DNA from: Cellulosilyticum lentocellum DSM 5427
GTDB taxonomy: Bacteria; Bacillota; Clostridia; Lachnospirales; Cellulosilyticaceae
Direction: 5' to 3'
DNA: 64,000 nucleotides
Assembly: GCF_000178835.2 (NCBI RefSeq)
Contig: NC_015275.1
Location: forward strand, 4,650,238-4,714,237
Positions 1 to 8,496 of this stretch are shown piece by piece; the first letter of the stretch is position 1, and every line of letters begins with the position of its first letter. Under the pieces are notes generated by a model that saw only the letters and a program-made list of their open reading frames with translations, did not search any database and was not told where the DNA came from. Made by a program: the position numbers and the translations under genes.

Positions 1-266
1 CCTACTAGTTTTCCTACTCCTCCGGTAAATCCTGAGAATACAGGAAGACCGATAAGACCAATTAATAAGTAGATACAATAACTTATTGTCCCCTTTTTGG
101 AACCCAATATAAACACTGTTATGTAGATTACTAAATTTGTTAATGAAATAGGTACTCCACCTGGTAATTGAATAGATAATGGCGCTAGAATACATGTAAT
201 TGCTGCCATTAAAGCTATAAGTACCATTTGATAAGTTTGAGATTTTTTGTTATCTAACTTTTGCAT
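1..266 (-). CDS. bioY: BioY biotin transporter S component (C-terminus cut by window edge)
   Basis: Substrate-binding membrane subunit of an ECF-type biotin transporter. The 88 visible N-terminal codons read from ATG at 266 behind GGAGGAATAAAAAT. They show the BioY hallmarks: a first membrane helix after a short lysine-rich tail, the QLPGGVPISLTNLV stretch, a second helix, and the loop LIGLIGLPVFSGFTGGVGK. The rest lies before position 1. A BirA-like operator overlaps its promoter, which supports a biotin function. The nearest other gene is the convergently unrelated fusion gene ending at 404, so bioY has its own promoter. Identification is confident; completeness cannot be judged. Confidence 0.93.
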   Translation of the reverse strand, partial: MQKLDNKKSQTYQMVLIALMAAITCILAPLSIQLPGGVPISLTNLVIYITVFILGSKKGTISYCIYLLIGLIGLPVFSGFTGGVGKLV

Positions 267-303
267 ATTTTTATTCCTCCTTATATAATAAACTTCCCCT
301 TTT

Positions 304-358
304 ATTATAGGAGCCTTACCGCCAATTTGTCAACACATTTAATTTTACAGGTTTACAA
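304..358 (-). promoter_or_regulatory. bioY promoter with BirA-type biotin operator
   Basis: On the minus strand TTGACA (328-333) and TATAAT (304-309) are 18 bp apart. An inverted repeat TTGTAAACC-14 bp-TGTTGACAA spans 327-358 and covers the -35 box. It matches the Firmicutes BirA box pattern TTGTTAACC-N14/15-GGTTAACAA with few changes. Biotin-loaded BirA would be expected to block RNA polymerase here; the repressor gene is not in the window. Confidence 0.8.
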
Positions 359-367
359 TTAGCATTA

Positions 368-397
368 GAAAAAAGGACATTGGAAATGTCCTTTTTC
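368..397 (-). terminator. Intrinsic terminator of the acetyltransferase fusion gene
   Basis: AAAAGGACAT and ATGTCCTTTT pair around a short loop directly after the stop codon at 404; a T run follows on the minus strand. Confidence 0.8.
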
Positions 398-403
398 TAT
401 ATC

Positions 404-2569
404 TTACTTTTCAGTTTCAATTTCTTTAATTACTTTTGCCGGATTACCACCTATTAACACATTATCTGGCACATCTGCTAATACTACTGAACCAGGTACG
501 ACAACCACATTATCCCCTATAGTAACACCTGGGTTAATGATTGAGCCTCCACCAATCCACACATTATTTCCTATGGTAATAGGTTTAGCATATTCATAGC
601 CTATACTTCTCTTCTCAGGATTTAAAGGGTACGCGGAGGTATAAATTCCTACTTGAGGAGATAAAATACAATTATCGCCTATTTTGACCTGGCAACTATC
701 TAAAATAACACATTCATAACCAGCATAAAAATTATCTCCAATATGAATATTATAGCCATAATCACATCTAAAATTAGGTTCAATGTGTATATATTCTCCT
801 GTAGAACCAAAAAGCTCTTTTAATATTTTTATAGTAGCCTTTTTATCTTCTACATCAGTATTGTTAAACTCTCTTAATAACCTTCTTGCACGTCGTTTAT
901 CATTAGCGAACTCATCTCCCCATGCAATATAAAGTTCACCTGCTAGCATCTTTTCTTTTTCAGTCTTAATATGTACTTCTATCTCTGTCGATGCTGTACG
1001 TATATTCTCAAGGATCTTTTCTTCTTCACTAGCATCATCTTTAACAGGCCTAATAAGCGCCGCTATTTCTGCTTCATCTAGCTGTAGTTTAGGTATTTGT
1101 ATCTCCCTATCATCCTCTATCAATTCATCTTCTGCATATTCTTCATCATCTTCGTAGTCACTATAGTCCTCGTCATCTTCATCATCACTATAGTCCTCAT
1201 CATCTTCATTATCGCTGTATTCTTCATGATCTTCATCATATTCTTCACTTTCATCGATTTCATATAAAGTAGCTTCTTCTGCTACTTCTTCTATATCTTC
1301 AAAATCATCTTCAAATTCTTGATCTAATTCAGAAATTTTTTGTTCTAAACTTTCATGCTCTAACTTAATTGGACGATGTTTTATCTTCTCTATTGGTATA
1401 CCAAAAATAGACTTTCTTTTTTGCTTTGCATCCTCTTCTTGTAATATCTCTCTAGCTTTCTCAGCTTCTTGTATTAGCCTTTCTGTCTCCTCGGCTTCTT
1501 GTCTTAATCTTTCTGCTTCCTCTGCTTCTTGCCTTAATCTTTCTGCTTCTTCTGCTTCTTGCCTTAACCTCTCTGCTTCTTGCCTTAACCTTTCCGCTTC
1601 CTCGGCTTCTTGTCTTAATCTTTCTGCTTCCTCTGCTTCTTGCCTCAATCTTTCTGCTTCTTCTGCTTCTTGCCTTAACCTTTCCGCTTCCTCGGCTTCT
1701 TGTCTTAATCTTTCTGCTTCCTCTGCTTCTTGCCTCAATCTTTCTGCTTCTTCTGCTTCTTGCCTTAACCTTTCCGCTTCCTCGGCTTCTTGTCTTAATC
1801 TTTCTGCTTCCTCTGCTTCTTGCCTCAATCTTTCTGCTTCTTCTGCTTCTTGCCTTAACCTCTCTGCTTCTTCTGCTTCTTGCCTTAACCTCTCTGCTTC
1901 TTCTGCTTCTTGCCTTAACCTTTCCGCTTCCTCGGCTTCTTGTCTTAACCTTTCTGCTTCTTCTGCTTCTTGCCTTAACCTTTCTGCTTCTTCTGCTTCT
2001 TCTGCTTCTTGCCTTAACCTTTCCGCTTCTTCCTGTATTTTCTGTAATAATTCCTCTTCTTCTATTTGTTCCTTACTTTTCTCTGGTATACGATATTCAT
2101 ATAATGATACTGTTCTATTTTCTATAGAAGATGGTGATTCCTTAATATAAGTTGCCCCTAATTTTTCATAGAATCCATTAGCAAACGGGTCACTAAAGAT
2201 GTATAGTTTCTCTATACCATTTTCTCTACAATACTCCTGGGCGTATTCCATTAATTCTGTTCCAATGCCACTTCTTATATAAGCTGGGCGAATATAAATA
2301 TGGTCTAACCAATAGCCCCGGCTAATAAATACTTCACCATTCCAATGTTCTTGATTTACCTCAACAATAGAAAAATATCCGATAATGGTATCTTTCTTCT
2401 GCGCTACATACACAATATTCTGCTCAATGTAATCCTCCGTTATAGTAAGTTCATCATGCCATACTTCAAAATATTCTTCTGGATAATTCCAATAACGCTT
2501 TGCTCCAAATGATATACTCGTTAAGAATAATGCGTCTGTTGCTAATGCTCTTCTTATAGTAAGCTCCAT
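404..2569 (-). CDS. GNAT acetyltransferase - repeat helix - maltose-type O-acetyltransferase fusion
   Basis: A 721-residue protein with two different acetyl-CoA enzymes. Residues 1-155 form a GNAT N-acetyltransferase (acetyl-CoA loop RSGIGTELME near 98). Residues about 178-376 are about twenty copies of the decapeptide EAEEAERLRQ, predicted as a long charged helix. Residues 420-493 are very acidic (DDEDYSD-like). Residues from about 535 form a left-handed beta-helix hexapeptide acetyltransferase of the Maa/LacA type (GDNF, IGDNCIL, IGNNVWIGGG, NPAKVI). Start ATG follows AAAGGGGG. It stands alone with its own terminator. Substrates are unknown; each catalytic half looks complete. The pairing of GNAT with an LbH enzyme through a repeat rod is unusual. 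The two functions are inferred from family motifs only. Confidence 0.85.
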   Translation of the reverse strand: MELTIRRALATDALFLTSISFGAKRYWNYPEEYFEVWHDELTITEDYIEQNIVYVAQKKDTIIGYFSIVEVNQEHWNGEVFISRGYWLDHIYIRPAYIRSGIGTELMEYAQEYCRENGIEKLYIFSDPFANGFYEKLGATYIKESPSSIENRTVSLYEYRIPEKSKEQIEEEELLQKIQEEAERLRQEAEEAEEAERLRQEAEEAERLRQEAEEAERLRQEAEEAERLRQEAEEAERLRQEAEEAERLRQEAEEAERLRQEAEEAERLRQEAEEAERLRQEAEEAERLRQEAEEAERLRQEAEEAERLRQEAEEAERLRQEAEEAERLRQEAERLRQEAEEAERLRQEAEEAERLRQEAEETERLIQEAEKAREILQEEDAKQKRKSIFGIPIEKIKHRPIKLEHESLEQKISELDQEFEDDFEDIEEVAEEATLYEIDESEEYDEDHEEYSDNEDDEDYSDDEDDEDYSDYEDDEEYAEDELIEDDREIQIPKLQLDEAEIAALIRPVKDDASEEEKILENIRTASTEIEVHIKTEKEKMLAGELYIAWGDEFANDKRRARRLLREFNNTDVEDKKATIKILKELFGSTGEYIHIEPNFRCDYGYNIHIGDNFYAGYECVILDSCQVKIGDNCILSPQVGIYTSAYPLNPEKRSIGYEYAKPITIGNNVWIGGGSIINPGVTIGDNVVVVPGSVVLADVPDNVLIGGNPAKVIKEIETEK
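1441..2033 (-). repeat. 30-bp coding tandem repeat with 90-bp higher-order units
   Basis: About twenty 30-bp units, each encoding EAEEAERLRQ, differ at a few synonymous positions. Three variants (A, B, C) recur in fixed order as exact 90-bp copies at 1591-1680, 1681-1770 and 1771-1860. A shortened unit lies near 1561-1590 and an extended one near 1981-2010. Exact identity at silent sites points to recent tandem duplication. Confidence 0.95.
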
Positions 2570-2730
2570 GCTATATATCCCCCTTTAAATAGGTGCTTCT
2601 GACTTCCCTCTTATAAGTTTTTCCTATTGTACTTTAGTAAAATATCCTATATAAAAAATATACTGTAATTATCTTGTATCATCAATAGATTTTTGAATAT
2701 ATTCTTAATATTTTAAATTAAATTTTGAAC
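2570..2730. other. Gene-free spacer upstream of the fusion gene
   Basis: This AT-rich stretch holds the fusion gene's ribosome site (AAAGGGGG just before 2569) and presumably its promoter. I see no coding sequence in it. Confidence 0.5.
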
Positions 2731-2776
2731 AAAAAAAGTCATCGTATATGTAGATTTTATACGATGACCTTTTTTA
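2731..2776 (-). terminator. Terminator after the 45-residue small protein
   Basis: AAAAAGTCATCGTAT and ATACGATGACCTTTTT pair around an 11-nt loop, directly after the stop codon at 2777. The hairpin has A and T tracts on both sides and could act in both directions. Confidence 0.8.
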
Positions 2777-2914
2777 TTACTTTTTAAGAATATCCCCTAC
2801 ACCTTGAGTCCCAGAGCTTACAGTGTGTTTATACCCACTAGTAGAATTTTTCGCTTCTTTTGTATTATCTATTCTGCTTTGCATTTCGCTTGTTAAGTCT
2901 CTATTCTTCGACAT
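2777..2914 (-). CDS. Small hydrophilic protein of 45 residues, function unknown
   Basis: A short open frame from ATG at 2914 to TAA, preceded by AGGAGAAACC and followed at once by a strong terminator, so gene structure is convincing although no family is recognised. The product starts MSKNRDLTSEMQSRID, is charged in its first half and rich in Ser, Thr and Gly in its second half, ends in DILKK, and has no signal peptide or membrane segment. Upstream, a perfect 15-bp palindrome AGTTAGTCACTAACT (2930-2944) lies just before the ribosome site. The stalk-domain gene ends 92 bp upstream in the same direction with no clear terminator between, so the two may share a transcript. Confidence 0.6.
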   Translation of the reverse strand: MSKNRDLTSEMQSRIDNTKEAKNSTSGYKHTVSSGTQGVGDILKK

Positions 2915-2929
2915 GGTTTCTCCTATACT

Positions 2930-2944
2930 AGTTAGTCACTAACT
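2930..2944. promoter_or_regulatory. Palindrome before the small-protein gene
   Basis: AGTTAGTCACTAACT is a perfect palindrome apart from its central base, about 16 bp upstream of the start codon. It could be a repressor site or an RNA hairpin; nothing else identifies it. Confidence 0.4.
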
Positions 2945-3006
2945 CATTAATTTTGTATTATCTTGACTCTCTATAAGAGTTTGCCCCGTGTATTTTAAAC
3001 TATTCA

Positions 3007-4116
3007 TTATATACCATACTTATTAATTTCATTATATTCATAGTCATAAGTTGCTATTGTAGTATTATTATTAGAATCATATACTATGCCTTGTATATCA
3101 TAATCTGTTTCACTTTCTATATTTCTAGCAATATCTCTTAAAGATGTTCTAAGAGTAGTATCTGTATCTAATCCTTTATTCATATTCCATGCATCTTTAA
3201 TAGATGATGTCACATCAATGTAGATTTTAAAAGTAACTATCTCTCTACTATCACTTATAGATGCCTCAACCTTATTGATACTAATACTTTGACTATAATC
3301 TTTAATATTAATGCTACTTGTCTTTTTAACAGCATTAATAACATCAGTCTCATCAAAATCATAGTTGCTTCCATAAGTTAAAGTATCTTTTTTAGAATAT
3401 GAGAATTCGTATTTATTATTATTACTTCCTGTATAAATAATAGTTCCATCAATAATAATATCATCATGTCTGTCTCGTACAGTATCACATACATCCTCTA
3501 CAAAATTCTTGATTTCCCTAGTTGATAGCTTATTGAAAGCCTTATTCTCAGCAGATGTATCATAAGAAATCTTAACACTTAGTCTACTTCCAGAGACTCT
3601 TACTCTAAAGTCTAGTTCTATATCATCAAAGTAATCTTCGTACAGCCTCTCTAGTTCATTTTCAGTCGCAGTAAGCTCTGTTCCTAAAATATCTGTTCCT
3701 GAGGTTTGGTCATACCCACTGCTACTAGAGGTAGAAGTAACTCCACTTGATTTTAATTTTGCTAATTCTTGTTTAAGGGAGGTAATTTCATAGTCTTTAG
3801 CTCTTAATTCTGTTTGTAAACTTAAAACCGAAGAATAATTAGAACCACTTGTAACATATAAATTACCATTTGATTGATCCCAATTAATTTCTAAGCCTAC
3901 TGCATCACAAAATGTTCTTGCTGGTAAATAGGTGGTTCCATCAATTGAAATAGGAACAGTAGATAAATATTTTTGCCCTCCATTGTAATAAAAGTTAACC
4001 GGATGATAATTAACCGATTTATTCTTTTTATATCCTGCTGCTTGCATAGGAATACAGGCAAGTAATGCTCCTACTGTAATTGCTATCAAACACTTTTTCT
4101 TATTTATTAATTGCAT
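3007..4116 (-). CDS. Secreted protein with copper-amine-oxidase-like stalk domain
   Basis: A 369-residue protein with a signal peptide (residues 1-27, MQLINKKK then a hydrophobic core, ending near AAG). Residues about 45-92 form one stalk domain of the copper amine oxidase N-terminal-like type (STVPISIDGTTYLPARTF, VGLEINWD, LYVTSG). A heptad-like coiled coil follows (about 97-122), then a Ser/Gly-rich linker. The remaining 220 residues are of unknown fold and alternate charged helices with beta stretches. Such domains are common on clostridial cell surfaces and in secreted proteins; no catalytic residues are recognisable. Start ATG follows a GGGGGAG site. A role in the envelope is an inference. 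Confidence 0.75.
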   Translation of the reverse strand: MQLINKKKCLIAITVGALLACIPMQAAGYKKNKSVNYHPVNFYYNGGQKYLSTVPISIDGTTYLPARTFCDAVGLEINWDQSNGNLYVTSGSNYSSVLSLQTELRAKDYEITSLKQELAKLKSSGVTSTSSSSGYDQTSGTDILGTELTATENELERLYEDYFDDIELDFRVRVSGSRLSVKISYDTSAENKAFNKLSTREIKNFVEDVCDTVRDRHDDIIIDGTIIYTGSNNNKYEFSYSKKDTLTYGSNYDFDETDVINAVKKTSSINIKDYSQSISINKVEASISDSREIVTFKIYIDVTSSIKDAWNMNKGLDTDTTLRTSLRDIARNIESETDYDIQGIVYDSNNNTTIATYDYEYNEINKYGI

Positions 4117-4181
4117 AACAATTCTCCCCCTGTATAAAATTTAAAGCTATACCATTTTTATCGTCTTAATCTAGATAAAAC

Positions 4182-5960
4182 TTAAATTTCGTAACTTAAC
4201 TTCATAAATTCATTGATATCTTCTTCAATAATAGCTAATGAATTCTTCCAAAATGCTGCATCAGTTACATCTATATTAATTGTTCTTGTAACATCTTCTA
4301 TCTTTAATTTACCTGTTACAGCTAATAGCTTTTTATAATCCTCCACAAAGCTAGTTCCTCTTTTAAGATACTCCGCATATAGACCTTTAGCAAAAAGAAG
4401 ACCAAATGCATAAGGGAAGTTATAGAAATTAGCATCTGCATAATAATAATGACTCTTCCACGTCCACATATATGGATGTAAGTACTCTTGATCTAGTCCA
4501 TCTCCGTAAGCCTCTTTTTGTGCCTCTACCATTAATTCTTTAATGCGTTTTACTGTTAAAGGACTATCTTCTCTTTCTTTAAATACATTAGTTTCAAACA
4601 AATACCTAGAATAAATATCTACAATAACCTGAGTACTATCGCTAATTTCTGTTTCTAAAATAGCAAACGCTTCTTCTTTTGATCCCTCTTTAATAGCAGC
4701 TTTTTTGACGATTGTCTCACAGAAAGTAGATGCTGTCTCAGCTAAAGGCATAGGATAGTTAGTATTTAAAATACTTTCCTCCTTAAGGCATTCTCCGTGA
4801 AAACCATGTCCTAGTTCATGTGCCATGGTAATAGTATCGCCTAGATTATCCCCATAGTTAAGGAGAATTCTACTTTCACCAATGCTATGAACAGCACAGC
4901 AAAAAGCTCCGCCTACCTTACCTTCTTTAGGTAGTACATCTATCCATTTATGCTCCATCGCCTTTTTAGCATAATCCCCTAAACTATTATCAAAACTTCT
5001 AAATTGTTTTTCAACAAAAGCTTTTCCTTGTTCATAAGAATACTTCATTTCTTTTTCAATAACAGGTGCATATAACTCATAAAATGGTAAACCATTATTA
5101 TATCCTAGCATCTCCGCTTTTCTTCTAAGATATTTTCTAAAGGTAGGTAAGCTTTCTTTCATAGCACTAAGCATAGCATCTAAGGTCGCCTTACTCATTC
5201 TTGAGTCTTCTAATGTCATAGCAAGTGGTGACTCATAACCTCTCATTTTAGAAACAGTAATAACCTCTCCTTTAATGCCGTTTAATGCTGCTGCTATTCC
5301 ATCTTCTATCTTTTTATAAGAATCAATTTCTGCTAAATAAGCCTTTTTTCTTAGGTCTGCATTTTTTTCATATGCCATATTAAGTACTACCGTTAATGGT
5401 AATTCTTCCTTTTTACCTTCAACCTCAATTTCTACTTTATGATTAGAAATAAGTAAGTTCTTGTAATTTACCCAAGCTGTTGAACCTGTATTTTTCATTT
5501 TAGCTAACAGTACTTCTTCTTTCTCACGCAAGAGATGTTTACTATGTTCTACTATTTCTTGAAGGAAAAATCTAAAAGATTGTAAAAAGGTAGAGTGATC
5601 AATAATGGCATTAATATCTTTGATTTCACTAATCCATTTGCTAATTTTAGTTTCTGCTTCTGCCAAATCACTTTGTTTTTGGTCAATAATATCAGCGTAT
5701 TTATTACCTTCCTCATCTTTAGAATTAACACTTACAGTAAGTTCTGAGAATACACCCAACTTTTCAAAGGTTAAGCTTATCTTCTCAGCTAATGCTATGT
5801 AAGCTTCTAGTTTTTTCTGCTCGTCTTCATGATTTTCAGTCATTTCTGTTGCTAACTTGTTCATTTCTTTAATATACGTATCTAACTTTGTTAAATCTCC
5901 TTGAAAAGCTTCTCCTGAAAAAGACTCATATAATTCCTTTAAACTCCAATTCAAATCCAT
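4182..5960 (-). CDS. pepF: Oligoendopeptidase F, M3 family zinc peptidase
   Basis: Cytoplasmic metallopeptidase that cuts short peptides and may help recycle them. The zinc site HELGH is at about residues 380-384 with the third ligand in the downstream ETASTFCET segment, as in the M3B family. The length (592 residues) is normal. The frame is open 17 codons further upstream, but the start at 5960 (MDLNWSLKELYESF) has AAAGGGAG eight bases before it, while the upstream ATG has none. No terminator separates it clearly from the following stalk gene. Confidence 0.93.
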   Translation of the reverse strand: MDLNWSLKELYESFSGEAFQGDLTKLDTYIKEMNKLATEMTENHEDEQKKLEAYIALAEKISLTFEKLGVFSELTVSVNSKDEEGNKYADIIDQKQSDLAEAETKISKWISEIKDINAIIDHSTFLQSFRFFLQEIVEHSKHLLREKEEVLLAKMKNTGSTAWVNYKNLLISNHKVEIEVEGKKEELPLTVVLNMAYEKNADLRKKAYLAEIDSYKKIEDGIAAALNGIKGEVITVSKMRGYESPLAMTLEDSRMSKATLDAMLSAMKESLPTFRKYLRRKAEMLGYNNGLPFYELYAPVIEKEMKYSYEQGKAFVEKQFRSFDNSLGDYAKKAMEHKWIDVLPKEGKVGGAFCCAVHSIGESRILLNYGDNLGDTITMAHELGHGFHGECLKEESILNTNYPMPLAETASTFCETIVKKAAIKEGSKEEAFAILETEISDSTQVIVDIYSRYLFETNVFKEREDSPLTVKRIKELMVEAQKEAYGDGLDQEYLHPYMWTWKSHYYYADANFYNFPYAFGLLFAKGLYAEYLKRGTSFVEDYKKLLAVTGKLKIEDVTRTINIDVTDAAFWKNSLAIIEEDINEFMKLSYEI

Positions 5961-6055
5961 TTGTTTTCTCCCTTTCTGCTTATATATTTCTAAAAAACCA
6001 TTAATAAACATATTCAGCTATCAAAACTCATATGTTTATCAATGGTGTATACTTA

Positions 6056-6508
6056 CTATTTTACATTTTTAAGTGCTAGAAAAAGATAGCTTTCATCAGC
6101 TACAATGCGATAGATGCCTTGTGCTTTAAGCTTATAGACGCTCACAAAAGCTAAATCCTTCGCTACTATTTCCTCACATTCAAAACTACCCTGTTCAAAT
6201 ACATTATATCCTGTTTCCTGAGCTAAATCTTTTAGGGTATTAGCTTCTTCTCTAATACTCTCTGATAGATTTTCATTATTCCAAGCCCATACCCAACTAT
6301 GATCTTCATATCCCCATGAACCAATGCAAGCTACTTCAAAGCGCAATACTTCTCCATTATCCTTTTTTAATTCAAGACTTTTGTTAGCTTGACTAAAGCT
6401 ATAGGTTTGATACGTATTCAGAGCATACTTCTGTGTTAAGTTACTTTGTTTTATTTTAACTTCCTGCTGACACTTCATTAAAAATGCTTCAAAATCCTTA
6501 TCCGTCAT
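6056..6508 (-). CDS. DUF6882-like small protein
   Basis: A 150-residue soluble protein starting MTDKDFEAFLMKCQQ behind AAGGAGAAAGTA. The upstream in-frame ATG at 6580 lacks a ribosome site. The middle has the pattern ACIGSWGYEDHSWVWAWNN seen in DUF6882 proteins, with tryptophans in a beta-strand context. No catalytic motif or signal peptide is visible. It lies between pepF and the FAD/Rieske gene in the same direction. The family assignment is from memory of the motif; the function is unknown. Confidence 0.65.
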   Translation of the reverse strand: MTDKDFEAFLMKCQQEVKIKQSNLTQKYALNTYQTYSFSQANKSLELKKDNGEVLRFEVACIGSWGYEDHSWVWAWNNENLSESIREEANTLKDLAQETGYNVFEQGSFECEEIVAKDLAFVSVYKLKAQGIYRIVADESYLFLALKNVK

Positions 6509-6598
6509 TACTTTCTCCTTTAAACAACTTCTTTTACTTCCTACTCTTAACTTAACACTTTTTCCTTCTTTTGTGAACACTACTAACCCTATTCTATG

Positions 6599-8140
6599 CT
6601 AAATTAGATTAGGATGTATTTTATTTTTACCTTCCTTATATCCATTTAATTTATGAGTGCTTGGTCCTTCTAGAACCTCCCCATCTATATTAAATCTTGA
6701 ACCATGGAATGGACAATCCCAACTCTTTTCAGCACTATTCCATCTTAATCTAGCACCTACATGAGGACAAATAATATCCACAATATGATAATGTTCTTCT
6801 TCGTCTTGATAAATACCATATACATTCCCGTCTTCTAGCTCTGCTACTATAGCTTCCCCCTTATCTGGCAGTGTATCTTTGGGGACGGTTCTTAATTTCC
6901 CTTGCATATAGTTTTTAATTCCCTCTATATTATGATTAATAAAAGTTTTTCCTTTGTAAGCTGATACCCTTTGTGGATTAAATAAGTCTTCAAAAGGACT
7001 CGTACCCATTAATAATAAATCTTTTAGAACGAGTGCTGCATTGGTGGCGTTACTCATTCCCCATTTATTAAATCCTGTAGCTACATATATATTATGATAT
7101 TTGCTACTATTTAAGTATCCAATATAAGGAACGCTATCGGGTGTAACATAGTCTTGCAAAGACCACTGACTATATACCTCATCGCTATTAAATACTTCTT
7201 TTCCAAACTGCTTTAATTCTTCAAAATGAGTAGCTTCATATTGATCATCTCCTACTCTATGATGTCCTCCACCTATAAGGACTATATCCTGCTCGTAAAT
7301 AGGCCTAATAGATCTAATAGGACTATCTACTGAAATAAAACTGCCCTTAGGTAATTTTTCTTTGTCTACCTTTAAACCTAGTACATATATTCTTTGCATA
7401 TTAAGCCTTGTAAAATATAAGCCCAGACCATCATACATAGGATAATGAGAAGCTATAACTATTCTCCTAGCAGATACTTTACAGCCTTTATCTGTTTCTA
7501 ACACACTTACTTCTCCTGGCACCAATCTAGTAATTGGTGTTTCTTCAAATATACATCCCCCATCTGCTGTAAATTTTTCTGCCAAGCTGGATATATACTT
7601 CTTAGGGTTAAATAATGCAGCGCCCTCCCATTCTAATGCAGCCTTTACTTTTATAGGAAGTGGAATCTGGTCCTTATAATTGACCTCAATTCCCAACCTT
7701 TTGCATGCTTCTGCTTCATCTTGAATAGCCTTGATGTACTTTTCATCCGCCGTATAAATATACGATGGCATATTCATAAAATCACACTCAATTTGTTCTT
7801 TAGAAATAGTTTCTTTAACAAATTCTATAGCTTTCCTATTAGCATCTGCATACTGTTTTGCTTTTCCTGGACTTTTAGTATGCATTAATTTATCATAAAT
7901 AAGCCCATGTTGTATCGTTAGCTTAGCTGTTGTACGTAAGGAAGTACCCATCCCAATCTGATTCGCTTCAAAAACAGCCACTCTTTTCCCCATATGCTTT
8001 AATAAATATGCTAGTGTTATACCACCTAGACCTCCTCCAATTATTGCAAACTCTACTTCCATATCTTCTTTTAAACAAGGATATAATTTGCTTTCTGTAT
8101 TATTTAAAAAAATAGGGGCATGTTTCTCCAACTTACTCAT
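6599..8140 (-). CDS. FAD-dependent oxidoreductase with C-terminal Rieske domain (YhfW-like)
   Basis: A 513-residue two-domain redox protein. The N-terminal part is a DAO-type FAD enzyme (dinucleotide motif IIGGGLGGITLAYLL near residue 33; second FAD contact in the C-terminal ATGFNKWGM segment). The last 90 residues are a Rieske [2Fe-2S] domain with both ligand boxes, CPHVGARLRW (about 455) and CPFHGSRF (about 475). This arrangement matches Bacillus YhfW; the substrate is unknown. ATG at 8140 is preferred over the adjoining GTG at 8143 because of spacing from AGGAAAGG. It is divergent from asd, with 356 bp between them. Confidence 0.88.
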   Translation of the reverse strand: MSKLEKHAPIFLNNTESKLYPCLKEDMEVEFAIIGGGLGGITLAYLLKHMGKRVAVFEANQIGMGTSLRTTAKLTIQHGLIYDKLMHTKSPGKAKQYADANRKAIEFVKETISKEQIECDFMNMPSYIYTADEKYIKAIQDEAEACKRLGIEVNYKDQIPLPIKVKAALEWEGAALFNPKKYISSLAEKFTADGGCIFEETPITRLVPGEVSVLETDKGCKVSARRIVIASHYPMYDGLGLYFTRLNMQRIYVLGLKVDKEKLPKGSFISVDSPIRSIRPIYEQDIVLIGGGHHRVGDDQYEATHFEELKQFGKEVFNSDEVYSQWSLQDYVTPDSVPYIGYLNSSKYHNIYVATGFNKWGMSNATNAALVLKDLLLMGTSPFEDLFNPQRVSAYKGKTFINHNIEGIKNYMQGKLRTVPKDTLPDKGEAIVAELEDGNVYGIYQDEEEHYHIVDIICPHVGARLRWNSAEKSWDCPFHGSRFNIDGEVLEGPSTHKLNGYKEGKNKIHPNLI

Positions 8141-8396
8141 CACTATTCCTTTCCTCTACAAGACTCATCTGTAGTGTTTTATTTAATAACTATTATGAAT
8201 GCTTTTCTAATTTATTATCCTTGTTTTTCTTATAGGATTATTTCATTAGAGAAACTCTTTTTATCCTTATATTTCATATTCTAATAAGTAATATTGTATG
8301 TTACCCTTAGTGTAAATTCTATTTTAGAGTTGTCTTAATAATCCACTGTGAAATATGAATAAAAATACTACACATTTTATAGATATTCATAATAAT

Positions 8397-8425
8397 TTGT
8401 CAATTTTATCAAAAAATTATATAAT
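8397..8425 (+). promoter_or_regulatory. asd promoter
   Basis: TTGTCA (8397-8402) and TATAAT (8420-8425) are 17 bp apart, about 72 bp before the asd start. The rest of the 356-bp divergent spacer (8141-8496) shows no lysine riboswitch or other recognisable leader. Confidence 0.75.
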
Positions 8426-8496
8426 ATATTGTCATTTAGTTATTTACTTAGTAAAATAGAGTAATTAGTAAGATATTAAAAAGGTAAAGGTGATTA

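Noticed and set aside
1441..2033. Possible CRISPR-like array
   Set aside because: The repeats are directly adjacent with no unique spacers and keep one reading frame, so they are coding repeats.
8141..8496. Lysine riboswitch before asd
   Set aside because: None of the L-box core sequences is present; only an ordinary promoter is seen.
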